A stretch of 40,869 bases of DNA from Candidatus Woesearchaeota archaeon (GTDB lineage: Archaea > Nanobdellota > Nanobdellia > Woesearchaeales > GW2011-AR9): the NCBI GenBank assembly GCA_945861715.1, contig CAMAVK010000006.1, positions 1 to 40,869 on the forward strand, in the 5' to 3' direction. The notes beneath the pieces are model-generated. The model did no database searches, was not told the origin of the DNA, and saw only the letters and a program-made list of their open reading frames with translations. The position numbers were made by a program, and so were the translations under genes. Below, one piece after another: positions 8,319 to 16,529 of the stretch (its first letter is position 1; the number at the start of each line of letters is the position of its first letter).

Positions 8319-9047
8319 ATGATTGACGACCTCAAAATTGCCATTGTAACCGGAGCAAATAAAGGTCTAGGCTTTGAAGTTGCACGTCAACTTGCAAAAA
8401 ATAAAATTCTCGTAATCTTAACAAGTCGAGATGAACAAAAAGGTAAAGAAGCTCTCGACAAATTAAAATCCGAAGGACATGCAGGATATTTTCATCAACT
8501 TGATGTCACAGATCAAAACAGCATCAATGAATTCGCAAAACACGTAAAAGATGGCATTGGAAAAGTAGACATCCTAATCAACAACGCAGGAATATTTCCA
8601 GAGCAAAACATCGAAGACGGCGAAAAAACTATTAGTATATTTGATGTGCCAGAAGAAAAAATTTCTCATGCCTTCAATACGAATACATTAGGCCCACTCC
8701 GTCTTATACGCGCATTAATCCCAATGATGTCACCTGACGCTACAATTGTCAATGTATCATCCAGCATGGGTCAGCTATCAACTATGGATAGTGCCTTTCC
8801 AGCATATAGAATATCTAAAACCGCATTAAACGTCATTACAAAACTAACTGCTGACGAACTCAAAGAAAACACCGACATAACAATTAACAGTGTCTGTCCT
8901 GGTTGGGTAAAAACTGACATGGGCACATCAAAAGCCCCAAAAACAGTTGAAGAAGGAGCCGATACAATTGTGTGGCTCGCACTCGGTGCAGACGGCACAA
9001 AACCAACAGGCAAATTCTTCCAAGATAGAAAACAAATCGAATGGTAA
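8319..9047 (+). CDS. Short-chain dehydrogenase/reductase, carbonyl-reductase-like
   Basis: A classical SDR of 242 residues with the NAD(P)-binding TGANKGLG motif near the N-terminus, Asn-Asn-Ala-Gly in the middle, the catalytic Ser (Val-Ser-Ser-Ser) and Tyr-Arg-Ile-Ser-Lys (YxxxK), and Cys-Pro-Gly-Trp-Val-Lys-Thr-Asp after the active site. An Arg just after the second strand (Thr-Ser-Arg-Asp) suggests NADPH preference. The length and the Asn-Lys-Gly-Leu-Gly form resemble carbonyl reductases. The substrate is unknown. The asparaginase gene follows after 35 bases, so both may be on one transcript. Confidence 0.88.
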   Translation: MIDDLKIAIVTGANKGLGFEVARQLAKNKILVILTSRDEQKGKEALDKLKSEGHAGYFHQLDVTDQNSINEFAKHVKDGIGKVDILINNAGIFPEQNIEDGEKTISIFDVPEEKISHAFNTNTLGPLRLIRALIPMMSPDATIVNVSSSMGQLSTMDSAFPAYRISKTALNVITKLTADELKENTDITINSVCPGWVKTDMGTSKAPKTVEEGADTIVWLALGADGTKPTGKFFQDRKQIEW

Positions 9048-9082
9048 ATACTCAATAATGTATAATCCGGACTTGAAACAAA

Positions 9083-10159
9083 ATGACGAAACAAAAAATA
9101 CTTCTCATCAAGACCGGCGGTACAATTGGACAAAAACCAAACAATGAAGGAATTCTCGAACCATCAAAAGATGAATATATCCATAAAGTAGAAGGCCTTC
9201 AAGATTTAGCCAACATTACACTTTTTGATTTAGGAAATATAGACAGCACCGATATGGAAACTAATTTAAGATTAACAGATCCAACAGAAGCAGAAAAAAC
9301 AAAAGACCGAGCTGATTTAGCACATTTGATTTATGCAAACGCATTCAAATATGATGGTTTTGTCGTTGTACATGGAACTGACACCATGCCTGAGACCGCA
9401 GCTGCATTAACCTATATGCTTCCTGATCTTAAAAAACCGATTGTATTAACTGGCTCACAACGCTCAATATGGATGCCACGTAGTGACGGACAAAATAACA
9501 TTTATACTGCCGTACAAGCCGCAACAAAAGATTTAGGAGAAGTAGTAATCGCATTTGGAAATTATGTTGTAAGAGGCACACGTGCAAGAAAAATCAACGA
9601 AGAAGGGTACGATGCTTTTATGACTGCAGGTATCGAACCATTAGGTAAACTAACCGCACTATCCGAAGGAATTCGACTTGCAGACCACAGAGTGAAAAGA
9701 GGAGACTTCGACCCAAGAATATTTACCGACTTCGACACAAAAATATTTCATTATAAACACATATCAGGAGCTACAGTTGATGAAGTTCTTCTGGAAGTAA
9801 CACGAAACCAAAATGTCCATGGATTACTACTAAGTGGTTTCGGAGCAGGTAACATTTCAAGCAGATTAATTCCAGTGATTAGGTTAGCACGAACCGAAGG
9901 AAAACCTGTATTCGTTTACACGAGCTGTGACACCGGAGCAGCTGATATGGGCATTTATTCCGTAGGTGCAGCACCACTTGATGCAGGTGCTAAACCAGCA
10001 GGCGACATGACTCTCGAAGCATTAGGACAAAAATTCATGTATGCAATTGGTAGAGCAAGTAATGAAAAGTTAGAAGGAGACGAAAAATTAAGTTTTATTG
10101 AATCAATTATTCGAAAACCATATAATGGGGATATTATGGTAACGGAAAGACGCAAATAA
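9083..10159 (+). CDS. ansA: L-asparaginase, type I-like
   Basis: The 358-residue protein has both catalytic threonine motifs of the asparaginase family: TGGTIG with nucleophile candidate Thr14, and His-Gly-Thr99-Asp100-Thr. Leu-Thr-Gly-Ser-Gln also fits. It would hydrolyse asparagine to aspartate and ammonia in the cytosol. The related archaeal GatD subunit has an extra N-terminal domain before the TGGTI motif; here the motif is at residue 11, so a stand-alone asparaginase is more likely than GatD, and no gatE is adjacent. A 9-bp inverted repeat (10135-10143 and 10182-10190) spans the stop codon. Confidence 0.85.
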   Translation: MTKQKILLIKTGGTIGQKPNNEGILEPSKDEYIHKVEGLQDLANITLFDLGNIDSTDMETNLRLTDPTEAEKTKDRADLAHLIYANAFKYDGFVVVHGTDTMPETAAALTYMLPDLKKPIVLTGSQRSIWMPRSDGQNNIYTAVQAATKDLGEVVIAFGNYVVRGTRARKINEEGYDAFMTAGIEPLGKLTALSEGIRLADHRVKRGDFDPRIFTDFDTKIFHYKHISGATVDEVLLEVTRNQNVHGLLLSGFGAGNISSRLIPVIRLARTEGKPVFVYTSCDTGAADMGIYSVGAAPLDAGAKPAGDMTLEALGQKFMYAIGRASNEKLEGDEKLSFIESIIRKPYNGDIMVTERRK

Positions 10160-10243
10160 CCCCACCTACTTGAATTCTCATGTTACCATAACCTCTCATA
10201 GCAAACCATATAAAGCCATTTTCCAACATTCAATTGGGATAGA

Positions 10244-11476
10244 ATGACAAGAACAAAAATCAGACCAAACCTTCTCATCTTGGGAGCATCAGGTGGGGTT
10301 GCACAAGCATTCCTGCATCATCTTCCGCAACACCGCGAAAAATTTGCAAACCTCATTTTAATTGACAAAAATCCAAAAGTAACAAAGAACCATTATTTAG
10401 ACCACAAAACGCTAAAATATAAATTTATTAAACTAAATGTCACCAAAGAAAACGTAGACACAAAATACACCACTCTACTGAAAACCAAAAAAATAAGCAT
10501 TGTACTTGACTTAACAGATTGGGATACCGAATTGCTTTTTCATCACACAAATAATCAAAGAGTAAGTTACATAAATACTGCTCTCAACTCCGAAGAAAAA
10601 CCAGTATTCAACCTTGTATCAGACATAGGTAATTACCCCGATAAAATTCTAGCTCCACATATACTATGCTCAGGCATGAACCCAGGTGTTGTAAACAGTT
10701 GGGTTGCTCACGCAATAGAGCATCATGGAAAACCACAAAGCATACTCCATTTTGAATACGACACATCACATCCTTCAAAACAATGGAGACCAACAATTAC
10801 ATGGAGTAAACACGAATTTATTGTTGAAGCAGTGCGAGACCCATCAGGATACATGCTCTCAAAGAATCAACTTAAAATGCTCTATCCAAACGGGCTAACA
10901 CATAGCCAGCCTATGAAAAAAATCCTACATCCATTCTGGAAACTTCCTAATTACCCACTCGGATTAACAATATTACATGAAGAGAACATTACTTGTGCAA
11001 ACAAATATGATGTTCCATCTCGCTTTCTTTACGCAATTGATCAGCGAACCGTACACCAGCTACAAACCAAATATAATAAAAATAAAAACATCCACATCAA
11101 AGATCTTGACCTTGGAGACAATACACATCATGTACTTGACGGATCAGACAATATTGGAGTACTTCTCACCTACCAAGATAAGCGAATCTATTATTTTAAC
11201 TCCATGAGTAATGTTCCTATGATTGGAACCAATGCCACCTACACTCAAGTCATAGTGGGAGTATTTGCTGCACTCTTCACCATAATGTACGACAAACTAA
11301 AACCCCAAAAATACTTTGTTGAAGACTTAGAAAACACTAATTATCAAAGATATGTCTTTGACAACTTACGGGTACAAAAATACATTTTTGCTGCTAAAAA
11401 GGATCAGTTATTAGAATATATCCCAGAAATAAAAATAAAACAAAATAAAAAATATCCTTCTTTATTTGTACGTTGA
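10244..11476 (+). CDS. Homospermidine-synthase-like / saccharopine-dehydrogenase-fold protein
   Basis: The 410-residue protein begins with an NAD-binding GASGGVAQAFL loop (about residues 14-24) and Ile-Asp-Lys after the second strand. It then has Cys-Ser-Gly-Met-Asn-Pro-Gly-Val-Val-Asn, the counterpart of the Gly-Ala-Asn-Pro-Gly segment of bacterial homospermidine synthases, and a long C-terminal domain with an Asn-Asn-x-His/Asp-rich centre. The family joins putrescine units using NAD. Homospermidine synthesis is inferred; another polyamine or amino-acid dehydrogenase is possible. A TATA-like CATATAAAG at 10209-10217 suggests its own promoter with a very short leader. It ends with TGA. Confidence 0.65.
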   Translation: MTRTKIRPNLLILGASGGVAQAFLHHLPQHREKFANLILIDKNPKVTKNHYLDHKTLKYKFIKLNVTKENVDTKYTTLLKTKKISIVLDLTDWDTELLFHHTNNQRVSYINTALNSEEKPVFNLVSDIGNYPDKILAPHILCSGMNPGVVNSWVAHAIEHHGKPQSILHFEYDTSHPSKQWRPTITWSKHEFIVEAVRDPSGYMLSKNQLKMLYPNGLTHSQPMKKILHPFWKLPNYPLGLTILHEENITCANKYDVPSRFLYAIDQRTVHQLQTKYNKNKNIHIKDLDLGDNTHHVLDGSDNIGVLLTYQDKRIYYFNSMSNVPMIGTNATYTQVIVGVFAALFTIMYDKLKPQKYFVEDLENTNYQRYVFDNLRVQKYIFAAKKDQLLEYIPEIKIKQNKKYPSLFVR

Positions 11477-11696
11477 TTGGAACAAAAACAAAAAAATAAA
11501 CACAACTAAGCAGATGAATCACCCCGGAATAACAACGCAGGACAAAACAGTAATAGAACTAATTAAAATAAATAAGACCATAACTACTAAATAAAAATCA
11601 AAAGTTTTAGCCATTAAGTAATTAAAAGATTCGATCGATACCTATTTATTTTAAATCCATATAATTTAATCAACACCGAAAAATTCCTGTAACAAC
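11477..11696. other. Intergenic segment containing a degenerate recombinase-flank repeat
   Basis: No gene is visible in these 220 bases. Positions 11659-11686 hold a sequence closely resembling the repeat found three times on the other side of the serine recombinase gene: TATAATTTAATCAACACCGA against AAATAATTTAATCAAAACCG, same orientation, followed by a similar AAATT-type end. See the repeat entries at 12580, 12871 and 12962. Confidence 0.55.
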
Positions 11697-12482
11697 TCAC
11701 TTCATCTTTTCTTGCACTATAGAAAATAATTCTTCCGATACTAAAGGAGTATGAATGCCCTTACTCTCAACTCCTGCAAACTTACTATCACCCAGATAAG
11801 CACGATTTTCCAATATCTTCTTAACACCATTCACCGATAAATTATATCTGCGAGCAAGCGCATTCAAACTATCCCCTGCTACAAATTCAGAATACAACTC
11901 CGACACTAACCGCCCGCGAACAGGATCTACTTCCAGCTTCTTCTCAACCATCATATAGCCCCATGGCGCGCGTGACACAGCACCCCCTTCACGACTTTTA
12001 CGACCCATCCCAAATGATGTCCTCTCACCAATCACATTCCGCTCAAACTCTGCAAACGCTGAAATAATATGAAACATCAATTTCCCCGACGCCGACGCAG
12101 TTTCAATGCGATCTTGCAAAGAAATAAAATCAACCCCCCACTCCTTCAGCTTTTCAATCGTCAAAATTAAATCTTTCAAACTGCGAGAAAACCGATCTAA
12201 CTTGTAAATAAAAATCGCACGAAACTTTCCTGCCTGCGCATCAGACAACATTTCAACCATCGCCGGCCGATGTGCCAAATCCTTCCCAGACTTTCCTTCA
12301 TCCCGATACACCTTACCCAACTCATATCCAAGCGCAGTACAATAATTTCGAAGAGCTTCCTCCTGTCCCGCAAGCGAAAAACCCTGCATCGCCTGCTCCT
12401 CTGTGGAAACTCGGATGTAAATGGCAGCAAGAGCTGGCTTTCCAGCGTCAAATTGTGCACTAAGGGTAGTCTGTTTTCCCAT
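11697..12482 (-). CDS. Serine recombinase (resolvase/invertase N-domain plus Recombinase domain)
   Basis: From ATG 12482 the protein has 261 residues. The catalytic serine is Ser26 in Tyr-Ile-Arg-Val-Ser-Thr-Glu-Glu-Gln. The resolvase domain continues with Tyr-Arg-Asp-Glu-Gly-Lys-Ser-Gly and the active-site Tyr-Lys-Leu-Asp-Arg-Phe-Ser-Arg (arginines) motif. A C-terminal Recombinase-type DNA-binding domain starts at Arg-Ala-Pro-Trp-Gly-Tyr and ends with a helix-turn-helix-like region and Asn-Arg-Ala-Tyr-Leu-Gly. It lacks the zinc ribbon and coiled coil of large phage integrases, so it is a short form. A GTG at 12491 is the alternative start. It is probably the recombinase of a mobile or invertible element defined by the flanking repeats. 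Confidence 0.88.
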   Translation of the reverse strand: MGKQTTLSAQFDAGKPALAAIYIRVSTEEQAMQGFSLAGQEEALRNYCTALGYELGKVYRDEGKSGKDLAHRPAMVEMLSDAQAGKFRAIFIYKLDRFSRSLKDLILTIEKLKEWGVDFISLQDRIETASASGKLMFHIISAFAEFERNVIGERTSFGMGRKSREGGAVSRAPWGYMMVEKKLEVDPVRGRLVSELYSEFVAGDSLNALARRYNLSVNGVKKILENRAYLGDSKFAGVESKGIHTPLVSEELFSIVQEKMK

Positions 12483-12490
12483 GATGTGCA

Positions 12491-12514
12491 CTTAGGGCTC
12501 CCTAAGTATATAAA
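12491..12514 (-). promoter_or_regulatory. TATA box plus palindromic operator of the serine recombinase
   Basis: On the reverse strand TTTATATA (12507-12514) lies about 26 bases from the ATG at 12482, so the transcript would be leaderless or nearly so. Between box and start lies a perfect 7-bp inverted repeat, CTTAGGG-CT-CCCTAAG (12491-12506). A protein bound there would block polymerase loading; autoregulation by the recombinase is the simple guess. Confidence 0.55.
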
Positions 12515-12579
12515 TTTTGTGCTTAATCCACTCAAATTAACTACCAAAACTAAAACAAAACCCCCTGGCCAAAGAAAAA

Positions 12580-12597
12580 CTAAATAATTTAATCAAA
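12580..12597 (+). repeat. Direct repeat CTAAATAATTTAATCAAA, copy 1
   Basis: This copy is followed after 20 bases by GAATATTTAATCA, a second partial unit. It is identical to 12871-12888 and 12962-12979 and lies just upstream of the serine recombinase promoter. Confidence 0.8.
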
Positions 12598-12870
12598 TAT
12601 TAGTAATTTAGATGCTAGAATATTTAATCAAAAACACTAACTTTAAGACACCACAAATGTAATAATTTCAATACTGAAAAGAATTATTCTGACGACATCC
12701 CACGCAAACAAAAAAAAATCTAAAAAGGGGAATAAATAAATTTTATTGAAAAAGTATTTCCCAACCTAACACATCAGCAAATAAAAAATATTCCATCAAA
12801 CAAAAAAATAAAATAAAATTTAGTCTGTGACACCCACCCAAAACAAACAAAAGAGACCTAAAAATGTAAC

Positions 12871-12888
12871 CTAAATAATTTAATCAAA
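12871..12888 (+). repeat. Direct repeat CTAAATAATTTAATCAAA, copy 2
   Basis: Identical 18-bp unit. It is followed by ACCGAAATATTTAAG, and that extension is shared in part with the degenerate copy at 11659-11686 on the other side of the recombinase gene. Confidence 0.8.
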
Positions 12889-12961
12889 ACCGAAATATTT
12901 AAGAAAATAGCAAAGCTGAAAGATTCAATCAACAATCAAATATTTGAGAACAAATGAAAAA

Positions 12962-12979
12962 CTAAATAATTTAATCAAA
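12962..12979 (+). repeat. Direct repeat CTAAATAATTTAATCAAA, copy 3
   Basis: Identical 18-bp unit 91 bases after copy 2, followed by AAGCAGAATATTAAA. In copies 2 and 3 an AATATT element follows the core at nearly the same distance, so the true repeat is probably about 30 bp with a variable middle. Confidence 0.8.
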
Positions 12980-13023
12980 AAGCAGAATATTAAAACTATT
13001 GAAATCACTAAACAATGAACCCA

Positions 13024-13407
13024 TCATCGTTGAAAAGTATCAACCAATTTCATCCCACAATATCCCAAACTATATGCAATCATCCCCCAGCCCGCACCCA
13101 TAATTGAAGGCATTATAGCTTCTTTACTTGCATCATCAACTGCATTCAAACGAGCGACATGATACTCACGCTGAGGTGCGCCACGCAAATCACATAAAGC
13201 TGTACGTCTCTTCTTTGCAATAAAATAAGAAGTGACAAAAGCATCAACCCCAAACACCAAAGAAGGAACATATCCACCAATAAAGAAATATTGTAGTGCA
13301 TCCACTGGTTTTTCATCAAGTCCCATAGTATGCACATAAAAACCACAGGTACCAGCAAGCAATAAACTCGCAATTTTGTGAGTTTCACCAACAATCTTCT
13401 CTAACAT
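13024..13407 (-). CDS. Hypothetical membrane protein, 127 aa
   Basis: Not recognised. It has hydrophobic segments at about residues 12-28 and 38-62 and a third near the C-terminus (Gly-Ala-Gly-Trp-Gly-Met-Ile-Ala-Tyr-Ser-Leu-Gly), with a short basic loop (Ala-Lys-Lys-Arg-Arg) after the second. The charge pattern suggests a cytoplasmic middle loop. It lies between the repeat region and the PAC2 gene on the same strand. Confidence 0.55.
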   Translation of the reverse strand: MLEKIVGETHKIASLLLAGTCGFYVHTMGLDEKPVDALQYFFIGGYVPSLVFGVDAFVTSYFIAKKRRTALCDLRGAPQREYHVARLNAVDDASKEAIMPSIMGAGWGMIAYSLGYCGMKLVDTFQR

Positions 13408-13455
13408 AAAATAATAAAAAAAGTCATACTATAAAAAAGAAACCATAGAAAAAAA

Positions 13456-14169
13456 CTATCCAACATAACTTGGATGCTTCGATTCCTGCAGCTCCTCAGC
13501 TCGACGGGACCGATCGGTTATACCACGCAATTTCTTCTCAAATTCTTGTGCCTGTTTCAATAAAGGTCGAGGATCAACTTTCAAACCCAAATACACATCC
13601 AAAGCCTGAATAATATTTGCCGCTGCTTTCGCATCCGGCGTGGAATCCTGAGCTTCAGCAAATAAAGCTAATACTGGTACAGCTGTTGTTTTTGATATAA
13701 GAGCTCCCGTCACACCAACAACAATTCCTTCCATCAATGGAGTAGCAAAGCCATTCAATTTGGTTGCAACTTTTTTTGCGTCGCCAGAAGTATAATAAAA
13801 CACCCGCGCAGCACTTGGGTTTGGAGAACCAACTCCCTCAAGTGAAATAACTTCCTTTGCACCAAGTAAACTACATAGCTCAATAACAACATCAGCAAGT
13901 TTCCAACCCAAATTTTTCCCAATATTAATAGCATGAATAAAAACTAAATTATACTCCTTGTTATAATGAATAGAAATCGGCTCAATAACTTTATTTTGAT
14001 GAATTGCAACCATCGCTGGAATTTCATCGAGTTCAATGGTGCCAATTTTTTCAGTTTCCAAATGATCCATCAAAAATTCCGTACCAATTGTACCAATTAA
14101 ACCAAATCCTGGAAAACCCTCAATAATTGTAACGCCCTTAGGCTTCTTAGATAGAACAAGTTTCATCAT
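13456..14169 (-). CDS. pbaB: PAC2-family proteasome assembly chaperone homologue
   Basis: The 237-residue protein has the PAC2-domain layout: an N-terminal strand leading to Glu-Gly-Phe-Pro-Gly-Phe-Gly-Leu-Ile-Gly (about residues 15-25), a central Glu-Gly-Val-Gly-Ser-Pro segment, and Gly-Val-Thr-Gly-Ala-Leu, then a charged C-terminal helix. Archaeal PbaA/PbaB help assemble the 20S proteasome core. The C-terminus ends Ser-Tyr-Val-Gly, close to but not exactly the HbYX motif that docks on the alpha ring. I choose ATG 14169 because GGTGATT lies directly before it; a TTG at 14181 is less likely. The gene symbol is a family-level label. Confidence 0.78.
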   Translation of the reverse strand: MMKLVLSKKPKGVTIIEGFPGFGLIGTIGTEFLMDHLETEKIGTIELDEIPAMVAIHQNKVIEPISIHYNKEYNLVFIHAINIGKNLGWKLADVVIELCSLLGAKEVISLEGVGSPNPSAARVFYYTSGDAKKVATKLNGFATPLMEGIVVGVTGALISKTTAVPVLALFAEAQDSTPDAKAAANIIQALDVYLGLKVDPRPLLKQAQEFEKKLRGITDRSRRAEELQESKHPSYVG

Positions 14170-14271
14170 AATCACCAACAAAACTAACCATTTAACGATA
14201 TATAAACCTTCCGAGAAACCACCCTAGCAAAAAAAAAACAGAACTTCACAAATCAAAAACAATAACAAACT

Positions 14272-14724
14272 CTAAAAATACTCAACATCCCTGCTCGATA
14301 TAGTAATCTCCTTTGGATTCCCATAATCTCCCGATTTCTTAACAGGCTTCTTCTCATCACGACGCATCTCTGCCATCACATCACCCTTCACACTAGATGA
14401 CCCTCGATCAGCTCCAGAACCCGCAAAATCATATGACGTACCAGCAAACGATGCCGGAGCCGCAGCCTTAGTAATAGATTTCATCTCCTGAGCCTTAGCA
14501 AACGACACATTACCACACTTCAAACAATTAAAATACGCACCAAATTTCCCTGCACGTTGCTCAAGCCATGAGCCACATGTACATTTAATATCATCAAAAA
14601 CACTCTTAATATGTTGATAACACACTTCAACACCAGTCTCATTCTTTTGTGTAGCCATCCGACCACAAAACGCACAGTTCTTAACCTGATATTCGCCCCA
14701 TCGTTTCGGAATATTGCGAGCCAT
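14272..14724 (-). CDS. Zinc-ribbon protein (topoisomerase I-type C4 fingers)
   Basis: From ATG 14724 the protein has 150 residues. It begins Met-Ala-Arg-Asn-Ile-Pro-Lys-Arg-Trp-Gly and shows two Cys groups: Cys-Ala-Phe-Cys with a following Cys-Tyr-Gln-His, and Lys-Cys-Thr-Cys-Gly ... Phe-Asn-Cys-Leu-Lys-Cys-Gly-Asn. The second, with Gly-Lys-Phe-Gly-Ala-Tyr-Phe between pairs, resembles the zinc finger of bacterial topoisomerase I. The C-terminal 70 residues are Ser/Gly/Ala/Lys-rich and likely disordered. A longer start at 14823 would add an unlikely membrane segment. A DNA- or RNA-binding role is inferred. Confidence 0.65.
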   Translation of the reverse strand: MARNIPKRWGEYQVKNCAFCGRMATQKNETGVEVCYQHIKSVFDDIKCTCGSWLEQRAGKFGAYFNCLKCGNVSFAKAQEMKSITKAAAPASFAGTSYDFAGSGADRGSSSVKGDVMAEMRRDEKKPVKKSGDYGNPKEITISSRDVEYF

Positions 14725-14895
14725 AGACCTATCACAGCCACACACGTTTATAAGTTTGCCGAAAAGAATAATCAAAAAACTAATTCCAAAATAACTTAGA
14801 CAGTTCAACAGAAAACGTTTCAATAAAAAAATAAATTAAGCAAAGTTCTCAACGATTAAATTACCTAATCATCGGATTCTTGTAAATATCATGGA

Positions 14896-15327
14896 TTAGA
14901 AGCTATTTTTTGTTTTTTCTTTAAAACTGTTATACGACTCTTTTACAAGTTTTTTGAGTAGTTTTAAATCTACATCATCTAGCTTATTTATATAAATACA
15001 GCTACCTGAACTGACTTTATGTTTTCCCAAATCTTTTAACAGTTCTGTGTATTTCCCAACCCCTGACATAATGTAAATCGTTAAGGCTTGTTTTCTTGGG
15101 GAAAAACCAGTAATAGGTCAATCTCCTTCCTGGGTACTTCTTTCCGACTTATAATGATATTTTCCAAAGCCAATAATACTTGTACCCCACATCTTAGGCT
15201 TCTCTTTGGTTGCCTCTTCAAAAATCTTTAATAATTGTAAAGAATCTTCCCTTTTTTTCAAATCAGAAATAGTATTAATAAAATCCCTAACGCTTGCATT
15301 ATTCTCTTTTGTTTTTAGTTCTGCCAT
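14896..15327 (-). pseudogene. DUF1801/YdhG-like gene interrupted by an in-frame TGA
   Basis: Reading from ATG 15327 gives MAELKTKENNASVRDFIN, then Met-Trp-Gly-Thr-Ser-Ile-Ile-Gly-Phe-Gly-Lys-Tyr-His-Tyr, and reaches TGA at 15118-15120 after Gln-Glu-Gly-Asp. In the same frame the sequence goes on directly with Pro-Ile-Thr-Gly-Phe-Ser-Pro-Arg-Lys-Gln-Ala-Leu-Thr-Ile-Tyr-Ile-Met and runs to TAA at 14896-14898 (143 codons including the interruption). DUF1801 proteins have this motif order and normally a Trp at the stop position (Gly-Asp-Trp), so TGG has become TGA. Other genes here end in TGA, so a recoded genome is unlikely. It is a fresh nonsense mutation, read-through or sequence error. The DNA lacks the A/C bias of its neighbours, suggesting recent gain. 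Confidence 0.82.
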
Positions 15328-15509
15328 AATACATCTAAGGAACAAAGGCTTATAAAAACTTCTAAAACTGACCAACGCGATCTAGAACGCACAACGACTC
15401 TGCTCGGAGCAAATATTTCACAAACAAATGGATAAAATGCTTGGCTACTCCTTCAATTTAAATAAAGAATATACAAATCTTTTTATAGATAATAACCTTA
15501 TCACATCCT

Positions 15510-15920
15510 ATGAAGTTTCTCAGACAATTTATGAATGACCAAAAAGTCGAAAAAAAATATGTTCTTGCAGGAGCTCAATTTGGAGATGCAGTAAGCTACA
15601 TCTACATGGGTGAATGCATTGGGTTTGAATCAATGTTAAATCGATGGTCAGACTGGGAAAAAGAATACATAAACAGAGGATACAGAACAGTAGCACTCGA
15701 TGATTTCATAGAATTAGGTGGGTATGGAAAAAATATTGATCATCTTCTGAGACAAAAACGTGACGAAAATGAAGTACCAATTTACCACGCTCAGATATAT
15801 AGAGACATCTATTTAGGAAAAATTTCACCTATAGTTGATTTAAATGTAATATTAAACGGAAATGGAGATGTTCAAATTGGAATCTGTGTAATACCCTCCA
15901 CAAAAAATACTTCTGAATAA
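15510..15920 (+). CDS. Hypothetical protein, 136 aa
   Basis: Not recognised. It is a soluble protein with a Trp-Ser-Asp-Trp-Glu-Lys helix, Leu-Gly-Gly-Tyr-Gly-Lys, Tyr-Arg-Asp-Ile-Tyr-Leu-Gly and an Asp-Leu-Asn-Val-Ile-Leu strand. A TATA-like TTTTTATAG near 15479-15487 is consistent with a leaderless start at 15510. The glutathione peroxidase gene follows 45 bases downstream. Confidence 0.5.
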   Translation: MKFLRQFMNDQKVEKKYVLAGAQFGDAVSYIYMGECIGFESMLNRWSDWEKEYINRGYRTVALDDFIELGGYGKNIDHLLRQKRDENEVPIYHAQIYRDIYLGKISPIVDLNVILNGNGDVQIGICVIPSTKNTSE

Positions 15921-15965
15921 AAATTGATGATAAATTTAATAACTAAAAATATCTTAAACCACATC

Positions 15966-16451
15966 ATGGAAAACACAATCTACAACTTCAGCGCTACCAC
16001 ACTCCAAAACAAACTCATCCCCCTCAAAGAGTACGAAGGAAAAGTTATCATCATTGTAAATACTGCAAGCAAGTGTGGACTCACACCCCAATACACCGAA
16101 TTAGAACAAATATACAAGAAGTACAAAGAACAAGGTCTCATCATTCTCGGATTTCCCTGCAACCAATTTGGCAATCAAGAGCCAGGCACAGATACTGACA
16201 TAACTCAAACATGCCAAATTAATTACGGAGTCACATTCCCAATATTCCAAAAAATAGAAGTCAACGGACCAAACGCACACCCAATATTCAAATACCTAAA
16301 AGAGAATAAACCCGGCATCCTAGGTAAAAAAATCAGATGGAACTTCACAAAATTCATAATCAACAAACAAGGGATCCCCATAAAGCGCTACGCACCAATT
16401 ACCAAACCTAGCAAAATGATACCGTTAATTGAAAAGTTACTCAAAGAATGA
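15966..16451 (+). CDS. Glutathione peroxidase-family peroxidase (Cys type)
   Basis: From ATG 15966 the protein has 161 residues, the usual length. The peroxidatic residue is Cys37 in Asn-Thr-Ala-Ser-Lys-Cys-Gly-Leu-Thr-Pro-Gln-Tyr, a cysteine rather than selenocysteine. The family also shows Gly-Phe-Pro-Cys-Asn-Gln-Phe-Gly-Asn-Gln-Glu-Pro-Gly, with the catalytic Gln and a second Cys, and Trp-Asn-Phe-Thr-Lys-Phe. Such enzymes usually take electrons from thioredoxin and reduce hydrogen and lipid peroxides. A further 14 codons upstream (ATG 15924) do not fit the family start. Scarce in archaea, so possibly acquired from bacteria (inference). Confidence 0.9.
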   Translation: MENTIYNFSATTLQNKLIPLKEYEGKVIIIVNTASKCGLTPQYTELEQIYKKYKEQGLIILGFPCNQFGNQEPGTDTDITQTCQINYGVTFPIFQKIEVNGPNAHPIFKYLKENKPGILGKKIRWNFTKFIINKQGIPIKRYAPITKPSKMIPLIEKLLKE

Positions 16452-16529
16452 AACCAATTACAACAACAAAATAACAAGATATTATCTCTATCTTTTACTC
16501 CTAATTCCCACTACAACAACATACCATGA

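Larger units (their letters stand above)
12515..13023. other. About 510 bp AT-rich non-coding region upstream of the recombinase, with repeats
   Basis: I see no gene on either strand. The region is very AT-rich and holds three identical 18-bp repeats (separate entries), a partial copy TTTAATCAAAA around 12623, and AATCAAATATT at 12934. It is the most likely place for recombination sites of the adjacent serine recombinase. Confidence 0.6.

Noticed and set aside
9083-10159. GatD, subunit of the archaeal Glu-tRNA(Gln) amidotransferase
   Set aside because: The TGGTI motif begins at residue 11, without the N-terminal domain of GatD, and no gatE is adjacent.
10135-10190. 9-bp inverted repeat across the asparaginase stop as a terminator
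   Set aside because: The arms are 38 bases apart and no U-run follows; archaeal terminators rarely need stems.
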